A DNA stretch of 64,000 nt from Dendrobium chrysotoxum (lineage: Eukaryota > Streptophyta > Magnoliopsida > Asparagales > Orchidaceae). The position numbers were made by a program, and so were the translations under genes. Position 1 is the stretch's first letter; each line of letters begins with the position of its first letter. The stretch is from the NCBI GenBank assembly GCA_019925795.1, contig CM034312.1, forward strand, positions 78,619,528 to 78,683,527, given 5' to 3'. Below, in pieces: positions 45,401 through 56,500 of this stretch. The notes beneath the pieces are model-generated. The model worked only from the letters and a program-made list of their open reading frames with translations. It was not told the origin of the DNA and made no database searches.

Positions 45401-47015
45401 GAGGTTTCATTAAAGAGGATAGGAATATCTGAATAACATTTGCTTGTCGGGACATAACAAATATGGACTTTATTATTCCCAAAGAAAATTATAAAATCTC
45501 TTTTCTCAACTCACAAGGCAGAAGCAAAATTGCATAAAAAAGTGGGTTTTAGGGCTCTTTGATTTTACAAGAGCAATAAAAAACATGTCCATGACAATGG
45601 AGGTCACAATATGAACATCATTATGGCCATCATTTTGTGAGTCTACACTATGAAGGAGATCGAGAATCTTAAAAAATAGTGAAAGCATCGAGCGAGAGGC
45701 ATTAATCAATGGCTGGCAACATAGGATGTCAGCATTAGTTGCCTGAAAATGCTGATACCATTTAGCGGCCAAGCAATGAACAATATCAACTTCGGTTGTT
45801 AACAAACAATGCTAGAAGTAGGTGCTTACAGTTGATCGATGCAGTTGTCTTTCTGGCTATAGGGAAGATCAGGTAGCCAAAAAAGACGCAAGTCAGGACA
45901 GGTGAAATCCCAAAAAAGGTCGTTAAGATTGACGACTGAAGCTTGGGAATTCTCTAAGCTTGAAAATTATTTCCACCAAAAAGATTCTTCCCGAATGCAT
46001 AAAAGCATGGCCTATTTATAAATTTCTCAAGGGAACATCTTAATGTTTTAATGGTCTTGAAATTGAGTAAGTCTTGGACTTATTTGATTAATCCACTTTA
46101 ATCATTTCAACTATACTTATGCAGCATTTAGAGTGGATTTGACCCCTTTCTTAAATGGCATCCAAAAAAATTTCAATTATACTTTCCAACGCTTGTCTTG
46201 AATTAACTTATTATTGATGTTGTTGGTTACATCTCTCATAACATCACTATTATTTTGAGTAAAAGTTATCTACAAATGAGTTTAAATAGCCTTGGAGTTT
46301 ATTATGAAGGTTAATGATCCAAATGCTTGGGTACTTTGAGATAAGAAATTTGCAACAAAATTCATGCTTGATCTTATAAATATTTTGATTTATCATTTGC
46401 ACCCCATTTTTGGCCAAAAAAATTTGCGAGCCCAAGAATAATTCAGATCTTGGAAATTTTGCCATGTAAAATCACAATTTTGAGAAAATTTCAAGGTGTG
46501 ATAACTCATTGGACGCCAACTTGGACCTCCCCCTTAAGATAGTGAATCAAGTTATTTCCTCTTAATCACACCCTTCATAAAGTCCGAACATCATTCAAGA
46601 TGAAAATTGCTAAAATAATCTATTTTAATTTCTTCAAAATAGCTCAAAACTACCTCTTGATTCTTTGTTGGGACTCCTAATAGTCAAAATTGAGTATTAA
46701 TCTGAAGATGATCGAAAAGGTTTGAATAGGCAAAAAGTAAAGGCCCGAATGCATACTAGTGGGCTTGAGACGCGACTAGTCAACTAGCCACAGTGGCCCA
46801 CTAGCTGACCCATGACCGCACGTTACAAGTTCAAGTGAACAAGCTTATCATGTCTTGTCCATCTAGTAAGAAGAAGCATAAAAGTGGAGAACTTTCAATA
46901 CTAATCAATCAAATTAAAAATCTGGTTAATGCATGCCAAAACATGAGTGATGGACATCTTTCAAGATAGACCCACCAACAATCATGATTGTTATGACTGA
47001 ATTTAGAAGCATCCA

Positions 47016-47075
<60 letters not shown>

Positions 47076-50000
47076 AAACTTATGGAAGATCCAATAGAAG
47101 AGGTTTTCAATTCCATATAGTTAAATCAGAGGGTGTGGTAACTACAACTAGGGGTGTAAAGGAGTTGAGCCAAGCTCAAGTCTAGAGGTGTCAATATTGG
47201 ACCCGACCCGAGAATTTCGGGTTTGGATTGTGACCCAAAGCGGGTCGGGTTCAGGTCCGAAAAACTGACCCATTTGCAAAATCGGGTCGGGTTCAGGTTG
47301 ACCCGGAAAAACCCGCCTGCCCCGACTGCCCACGTCGCATCGCATCGCATCACATCGAGTCGTTGTCGCGTCTACCCGAGTCACCTGCCCCGCCTGCGGG
47401 CTGTCGCGTTTGCCCGTCTGCTTGCTGTCGCGTCGCCCGGGCACCGATGCCACTGCCTCGCCGGCTCCCGCTGCCGGAGGACCGAATCGCATGCGTGAGT
47501 TACGGGAAATTGGAATAACCGAATAAGGTTTAAGACTTACAGGTCAGGTCGGGTTAACCCAAACCAGAAGCGGATAGGGTTCGGGTCCGGAAAACCTACC
47601 TATTTGTAAAAAAGGGTCGGGTTCCGATTGACCCAAATAGTGTCGGGTTAGTTCCGGGTTCGACCCGAACCCTACCCGTGACCAGAAATTGACACCCCTA
47701 CTCAAGTCACCCCAAGGTTAAGCTTGAGCTTGATTAATTAATCAAATTTGAGCTGACTCACAAGCATGCTCGTTTATAATGAAAGAGAATAATTATTATT
47801 CAAGTAATTATTATAATAAATTATAAAAATAATGAGGAATTAGAAGATAAATAAAAAAATTACTTGATATAAGATAGTGAGATACCATTCTAATTTTTTT
47901 TTATAGCTTTATACTTAAACTCCTAAATTCTAATATATTTTAAGTGTATTTGATATTAATATCTTTTAAACGTGTTGGTATGCGAGCTAACGAGGCGAGT
48001 CAAGACTGACTCATTAGTTACTGACTCATTAGTTGATCCAGCTCAGCTAACGACCCAATTATCAATATGAGCTCAAGCAGGCTCACGATTCAGCTCGACT
48101 AGCACTCCAACCTGCAACATTTAGGTTGTGTAGAAAAAGCGTTGAAATTGACTAGCAAGCTAAGGGGTTGTTTGGTTGGAAGTATTATAAGTGTGCAGTA
48201 AAAGGAATACAAAGGTTCTGATTTTTTTTAGTACTCGGTTTGAAGTATCAACCAAATACAAAACATTTATGTAAGGAATTTAGACTACCACAAAATGCCT
48301 CTTTTTTATGAATTTGAAATTCACTAAGCGACCACTTGGTTTGCTGAAAAATAAATACATAGTAAAAAGAATACAATATAAAATAAATGTAGCGTATTTA
48401 AATATTTTTGAGTTATTTGATTGAGTGCAAAATAATGCAGAACAAAACCTTTTTTTATATTTGATTTGAAATAAGATTAAGTTAGTGTAAAAGCCAACAA
48501 CAATAGAAGCGGGGTGACGAACCGATGGGGTAGGACAAGGCAGCGCCCAGCGGGGTATCACACCAGTAGCAGAGGGCAAAAGGTGGGTGACAATGTAGGG
48601 CGGGTGGCCAACGATGATAGGCTAAGCTTCAAACTTTTAAGGCATTTCGAATTCGCCCAAATTGGGCGAATTCCAAATTATATTAAAAATGAACTAAGAA
48701 TTTCAAATATATTAACAAAATACTCTGCATTCCTTTTTCGTTCAAATATATGCTTGAAAAATCAAATCAACTACATTTGTAATACTTTACACTAAAAATA
48801 CAAACATCCAAATGGCCCCTAAAATTGGATTAATTCCAAATGCAAAGGAAACTCAAAGCTCTTGACTTGACCATCCCACTCATTGCCTGCAGCCACTTAT
48901 CGCTACCAACCATCACTCACCATTTATCGCCACCAACCATCACTCGCCATTTATCGCCAATGCCACCACTCGCCCACTGCACAAGAGCCATTACCTATTG
49001 CCCACTACTGCCACCACTAGCCACTTTCCGCCGCAGGACACCGCCCACTACCCACAGCCATTAAGTTGTATTTCAACGCATTCGAAATGTATCATAGCAA
49101 ACACACAAAAAAAAGATTAAATACAATTGATTTGCATTAAACTAAATAACTCATGTATTTCTAAAATGTATGCATTTTAATTATTCTACATTTTGTAAAA
49201 TACACACATCTTAAAACATCGAACCAAACAATCCCTAACAAAATTTTATATGCAAGGATAAAGGATACTTAGTCATAATCATTGCACACCTAATAACCTA
49301 ATTTTTTTCACATTCATTACACTTGTGTCATCCTTGCTAAAATATAAAATTGCATGGCGACTTCAATCATGGTTTAAAATTGCACAATTTTAAGAGCCTC
49401 GAGGCTTGTCTCAATACAATTTAAAAAGAAAGCAATAAGGCGTACCCCTCGTCATGGTTTCCAAATAAGGCTTACATCTCAGTGGAGGTGGAGCATGCCT
49501 CAAGTCACAACTCAGCGCAATTTAATGCTACTTTGAAAAGACGTTAAGTCTCAAAAAATAAGATTTAGGCAATTCGAAATTTTTAATTTATAAATTTTAT
49601 ATTTAAATTTAAAATATTAATTACATTTAAACCAGACCAAACTTTTAAAAAAACGCATTACCTCAAACTTGCTGCCATGGGACCCTTGCACATGCACTTG
49701 ATCCTACTCATTACCTCACTGTTGTGCTACCTTCACTATTACACCACTACTATTTCTCCTCCAACGCCTCTCCTCTTGTTGTTAGAAATCTTTTTTTTTT
49801 TAAATGTTTAATATGAGGAAGGAGAGAAAGTATATAAATACAATGATGATTATAAGGCAGGCCCTCTAAGTGACAAGGGTGGGGTGACTTTTAAATATAT
49901 AAATTATGACATTATACAGCATATCTATGTTGACCTGGGAGTGAGGAGACTATTTTTTTATCATTGTTTGTAGCCTTGTGTGACTTTTTATGACATTTAA

Positions 50001-53000
50001 TTTTTTATGATATTATTTTGATGTTAGTTTATTACTTATCATTTCACATTTTTTTTATTAATTTAATAGTTTGATTATGAGGCTTACAACTCAAAGCGCC
50101 TTAAGTCTTATGCCTCACCTCACATAATACCTCAACACTTGATCGCACAATTTCAAACATCGACTTCAGCTTTTGTTAATTTGAACTGATCTTAGTTTGA
50201 ATTAATATTTTGCGGTTTTGAATGAATGCATTTTATTCTTCAAATTGTGATGGCCAAGTATGTGGCATAAAATTGGAGTGTTCATGATTAATATTTCTTA
50301 CAAGGACTTCATTTAGTTGCTTGTAAATAAAAAAAAAATAGAAAACAATGATTTCATCATCTTTTTCAGATTTTAACTTCAAGCAACCACACAAAGCCCT
50401 TACAGTAATAACAATGGATGATTCCTGTGGATAACAAAATGATGAAAGGGATTTAAAATCCCAACAACAAGTATTATGGAGCACCTGTATATTACGATAT
50501 CTCGGATACCAATGAATTATGAAAAATACACGGTGAAGGCACTTTGCAAGACTTCCACACACAGGTTGGTGAAAGGTGGGTCGGAGAGATGCTAAATGAC
50601 TACCCGACAAGATTCTATAATGTTTAGGATGTTCTCCCAAATTTTTATTGATCTGTAGGATTATTTGTTGTCATATTGTGGACTGCTTAGATACAATAGA
50701 GGTCTTGGATATCACTTTATGCTTTTTCATACTTTTCATTGCATAACGAATATATAAAGATCCACATATGAATGCTTCCAACAATCTAGTAAGACAATTA
50801 GCCCGTACTTCAGCAAGGTTAAGATGCACTGTGCAATGAGTTTAGAAACATAATTAACATTTGATGTGCAGAAAAACATATGCCTTATTTCAAGGTAACA
50901 TTCTAACTTTTAACATTATCCTTATGATTCCATAATACAATAAACATAAAAATGCGTTGATAAACAATGTTGTACTGGGGTTATTGCTAACACGCATGAG
51001 GATGCTAACGTTAGCAGTGGTAAGCAAATAACTTGTATCAAATGTGAAGGATCCCTAACATAGAACAGACCGGTAGTCTATGACTTAGGTTTCGTTTGGG
51101 ACGGCTTTTTTGCTGCTTCTTAAACAATTTTTTAGTATAAAAAGTAAAACTTTTGTACTAGAAAGCTGCTTTAAGAAGCAACAAAAAAATCATCTCAAAC
51201 CGGCGCAAAATAAGTCTGTACGATGAGTATTTACCCAATTATTGTTTCTTAAAAAGGAAATATTGTATGGTTGAAACTGGATATTCATTACAAAGAGGTC
51301 ATTTGAAACATTATCTGGAAACTATAAGTTGCATACCACAATTCGCAATAGGAATATAGCCAATACGTGGGAACTGGGAAGCATATTAAACAAACACTAT
51401 TCCTCTCTCCATAAAGTTATTTAAGGATTACCAAGAATATAAAATCCCACGGATTGACAGCTCGAGTATAATCAAGAGATTGATTGCCCATTTATTCCAT
51501 TATTGTATTCCAGCATATGGCGGAAACAACAAATGAAGGTCCGCTCCCACGGATTGGTAATTTGGAAAGGTGTTTCTTATTGGAATAGAATGTATGTCTA
51601 TACATTTTATCATGTGGGACCCATTTAATGTAATTATTTATCTCCTTATGAATTGTACAATTTCCTAATTGCTATAGTTATCATTTGTGCATAAATATCT
51701 ATGGGATGAATAAACAATCCAAACTTTTTAGCCCCTTCTTTTTTATATGATATAAGAGCAAGGTAAGGGGCCTCTCTCCAACCTTCATTTTTGTTCCCCT
51801 TATCATTCTGATATTTTTCACTTTTCTTCCAAAGAATAACAATGATGTTGCCACGCCCCAAGTCCTAGATGAGAAAAGTGGAGGATTGCATTAGGTAGTC
51901 GACAGCCAGTGTAAAACTCATCAAATAATCATTACATGAATCCTTTAATACATTGTGTTAATATTAGGGTGTTCCCTGGAAGCGATGCGTTGTATGGCCT
52001 GAATATAGTGACAAGTGAGCAAGGGCCGCTGCACCGGCGCCCGGGTGCAGTGTTAAATAGGCAAGGGTTCCCACATCATGGACAGATGTGGGCAAAGAAG
52101 CTACTTCATGAATCCAAAATTATGATAGGAACTTGAAATATAGGTTCTATTACAGGCAAATTAATGAAATTAATAGATATTATGATTCATAAGAAGATAA
52201 ATATTCTATGCATTCAAGAAACTAAATGGGTTGGAGAGAAGGCTAAGGAGATTGATAGTTTAGGATTTAAACTATGGTATTTTGATAGGAGTCGTACTAG
52301 AAATGGTGTAAGTGTGATTATAGATAAGAGTTTGAAGGATAATGTTGTAAAAATTAATAGAATTGGAGATAGAATTATAGCTTTAAAAATTATTGTTGAT
52401 GCTAAAGGTATTAATATTATAAGCGTTTATGCTCCTCAAGTAGGTTAGGATACGTGTTCAAAATTAAATATTTGGAATGAACCAGAAGAATTAATACAAA
52501 AGATACCTCTCGAAGAAAGAGTTTTTATTGGAGGAGATTTAAATAGACATGTTGGTAGAGATATAGATGATTTTAAAAGCATATATAGTGGTTATGGCTT
52601 TGAAGCGGCTAATGAAGGTGGTAAGATCATATTAGATTTTTCTTTAGCTTATGATTTTGTAATTGCTAATACCTTATTTAAGAAAAGATATGAGCGTCTC
52701 ATCACTTATAAGAATGGATATAGTAAAACCCACATTGATTATTTTCTTATAAGAAAAATTAATTGTTTAGTTTGCAAAGCTTGTAAAGTTATTCCGAATG
52801 AAAGTTTATGTATCCAACATCGCTGAGGACTTTAAGATGAAGGGGGAAAAAATAAAAAATAAAGTAAATCGTTGTTCTAGGCAATATTTAAAATTGCGTA
52901 ATTGGGTATTGACTATTGAGGCCTTTTTTGTTCGTGAAACGAGGCGTAAGCCTCAAGACATTTTGAGGCATGAGCCTCAAAATAATAAATTACATAAAGT

Positions 53001-53482
53001 GCAAATAAATGTTAAAAGTGATTTTTAATATAATACCCAAATAATATGTTAAAAGATGATACATTATCTTTTTATTGAACTATGAAATAATACATTGACA
53101 TACATATGAAACAAAAAATTGCACAAGACATAAAGTGGCTATTGATAAATTGTATAAAATATAATTGAAATACAATATTACATGAGCAAAAAAAAATTTA
53201 AATATAGAAACTGCATAAAAGTATCATATAACATTAAGTTCAACTCCAAATTCTTTCTTTCTCAGTTCCTTACTCATCTACATTTAATTTCTAATACTCC
53301 AAAATTTTTAGAGGACGTGGTGGTGGTGTGCGGCTTTTAAGTGATCCTTGACGTCGACTATGATGGTGGTGGGTGTGGCGAAGGTGACAAGCTGGAGGTT
53401 GAGGCAGTCGAGAGAAAGTTGTTGCGACTCGAGGGTGCGTGAAGGTGTGATTTGTTCAGGCTTTACTTTAGGATTTATGTAA

Positions 53483-53552
<70 letters not shown>

Positions 53553-56500
53553 CTAAGGCTTAAGCCTTACGCCAGCGATGCGAGGGTGAGCCTCAATGCG
53601 TTTTTCACTGGTATTACGCTGAGGTGAGCCTCATATTGCGCAATTTTAAACAATGGTTCTAGGATTAGATGGGGACATTTAAAGAATATTAACAAAAATA
53701 TTTTTTAGAATAAAATTCTAGATTTTAAGATTTTATCTATCCATAAAGAAGCTAATGTTATGTGGAAAAAAAGTAGCTAGTGATATTAAGAATGTTTGCA
53801 AAAGATGTGCTTGGAGTATCAAAGAGAAAAGCTACTAATAGTAAAAATAGTTGGTGGTGAAATCAAAATGTGCAAGAAAAGATAAAAAATGAAAAAGATT
53901 TGTTATAAAAATTAGTTTAGTTGTAAAAATTTTGATAATTGGAAAAGATATAAAGAGGCTCGTAAGGAGTCTAACAAGTAATTTGCAATGCAAAGATTTT
54001 AGCTTTTAATGATTTATATAATATATTAGATACTAAGGAGGGCAAAAGATATATTTGTAAGTTTGCTAAACAAAGAGATAGTAGTAAGGATTTTGTTCAA
54101 ACGAAGTGTATTAAGGATGAAGATCAAAAAGTGCTTTATTATAAGAGGATATTCAACAAAGGTGGATGAGATATTTTGCTAAACTTTTTAATGAAGATTA
54201 TGAGAATGCGATTGACTTTAGTGACCTTAGCATCTTAAATGAAAATAAAGATTTTTGTTTTTTATCGGCGTATTAGTAAAATCGAAGTTAAAGAGGCTTT
54301 AAAGAAAATGAAGTGTGGAAAAGCTGTTGGACCTATTGATATTCCAATAGAGGTGTGGAAATGCTTAGAAGATGAAGGAATTTCTTAGCTTACTAAACTT
54401 TTTAATATTATTTTGAAGACTAAAAAAATGCCAGATAAGTGGAGAATGAGTGTGTTGATTCCTATTTTTAAGAATAAAGGTGATGCACAAGACTGTGCGA
54501 ATTATAGAGGAATTAAGTTAATGTGTTATACTTTAAAACTATGGGAGATAGTTATGGAGCATAGGCTGCAGTATGACATTAATGTTTCTCAAAATCAATT
54601 TGGATTCATGCCAAGTAGGTCTACTATGAAAGCTATACATTTATTGAGAGGTTTGATGGAGACGTATAGAGAGAATAATGAGGATCTACATATGATTTTT
54701 ATTGATTTAGAGAAAGCATATGATAAAGTTCTAAAAGAAGTGCTATAGAGAGTTCTATATAAGAAATGGGTTAATAATGCTTATATTCAAGTCATTAAGG
54801 ATATGTATGCAGGAGCTGTTACTTGTGTTCAAACACAAGGTGGTTTAACCAAGTATTTTCCTATTTCAGTTGGATTACATCAAGGATCAGCCTTAAGCTC
54901 ATATCATTTTGCTTTAGTCATGGATGTTCTCACTAGACATTTGCAAGAGGTTGTACCCTGGTGTATGCTTTTTGCTGATGATATTCTTCTTGTTGATAAG
55001 ACTAGAGAGGGAGTTGACGGTAAACTTGAATTATGGAGGTCAACCTTAGAGCCTAAAGGCTTTCGTTTGAGTAGATCTAAAACTGAATATATGGAGTGTA
55101 ATTTTAGTAATAATAGATCTAATGGGGGATTGTGACTTTGGGCGATCAAGCCATTAATATGAGTACATGTTTTAGATATCTTGGTTCTATTGTTCAGAAT
55201 GATGGTGAAATAGATAGGGATATTATTAGTAGAATTCAAGTTGGATGGTTGAAGTGGAGGAATGCATCAGGCTTGTTGTGTGATAGAAAAGTCCCTCTCA
55301 AACTTAAAAGAAAATTCTATAAGATGGTAGTGAGATCTGCAATGCTTTATGGTGCATAATGTTAGCCATTAAAAGAGAAGCATAATATTAAGTAAAGTGT
55401 TGCAGAGATGAGGATGCTCAGGTGGATGAGTGGCTTTACTCTTAGAGACAGGATACAAAATGAGCATATACGTGAAAAGGTTGGAGTTGCTCCAGTGGAA
55501 GATAAGATTTGAGAGAGTCGTCTTAGATGGTTTGGTCAAATAAAACGGCGGCCTTCCGATGACTCGGTAAGGAAAGTAGATAATTAAACTTGACTTATGT
55601 TAAGAAAGGTAGAGGTAAACCTAAAAAGACTAGGTTAGAAAATATTAAAAATGACCTTTCTTTATTAGATTTAGTTGAGAATTTGACTCTTAACATGACA
55701 CAATGGAGAAAAAGGATTCATGTAGACGACCCCACATAGTGGGATAAAGGCTTGTTGTTGTTCTTCTTCTTCTTCTTCCAAAGAATCAACCATCATAAAT
55801 GATGAAAATTATACTATAAAAGAATTACATGGGCTACAAATCAATATCATTTGAACGAAAGAAACTACCTGAAATGATCTCAATTTATGAAGACCTTTAA
55901 AAAGGAAAGGGAAAATCAATCATTTGTTAATCCTCCTCCGAATCTAAAAAATCAAAAGTTTACACTTTGGGATAAAGCAAATTACATGGTCATGCCACAA
56001 TTTATGGAATACCATTATGTCTGAAATTAGTGGGCCATATATGTTCCAAGCAACCACAAAAGGCATTTGAGAAGTTATCAAACAGACTTACTCAAAACCT
56101 AAAAATGCCACTCATCTGTAAAATCAAGATGAAGCTCACAACAATCAAGCAATGTAACCTCTTTATCATTAAATACTACAAAACAATGAAGGTCTATTGT
56201 CTAGAACTAGAATACTACAAACATATCAAGATTAAATGTACTGATGATGCTTTATAATCTGTAGAAAAAGTGTTTGAGTTTCTTGTAGAACTCGATAATG
56301 AATTCAATCAAATTCGACATTATATATCTCCATTCTTCGTCCACTATAACACCTTCAATCTCTTGTCTTCGTCCACTATAACACCTTCAACACCTCCCTG
56401 CTTCCCTCATAATTCCATATTATATATCTCCTTTTCCATTCCTTTCATTCCATTTTCAATTGGAGATCGTCTCGAACTAACATTTTCAATTCAAGAGAGC

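Larger units (their letters stand above)
47152..48110. mobile_element. MITE-like element (GAGCCAAGCTC type) interrupted by another MITE
   Basis: CTAGGGGTGTAAAGGAGTTG with GAGCCAAGCTCAAG begins it. After the inner element the sequence resumes ACCCCAAGGTTAAGCTTGAG. The far end near 48040-48110 has GAGCTCAAGCAGGCTCACGA and GCTCGACTAGCACTCC. Terminal repeats are imperfect and the outer target duplication is not clear. Confidence 0.5.
51838..55772 (+). mobile_element. RTE-type LINE, copy C, split by a hAT-type MITE
   Basis: About 3.15 kb without the 774-bp MITE and its duplication. The 5' end matches copy A and the 3' end is GGCTTGTTGTTG, continued by a mutated TTC repeat. A 14-bp target duplication encloses it. 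Inserted between primer-binding site and gag of a Copia element, within the OB-fold intron and on the opposite strand to that gene. Confidence 0.92.

Noticed and set aside
45506..45805. 99-codon minus frame as a pararetrovirus or retroelement protein
   Set aside because: No zinc knuckle, protease, reverse transcriptase or RNase H motif is present.
47148..47498. Frames of 91 and 114 codons on opposite strands
   Set aside because: They translate the GC-rich core of the MITE at 47183-47700.
50233..50640. 135-codon minus frame in the OB-fold intron as a possible extra exon
   Set aside because: Including it would break the known OB-fold order, and its composition (poly-F, many C and H) looks non-coding.
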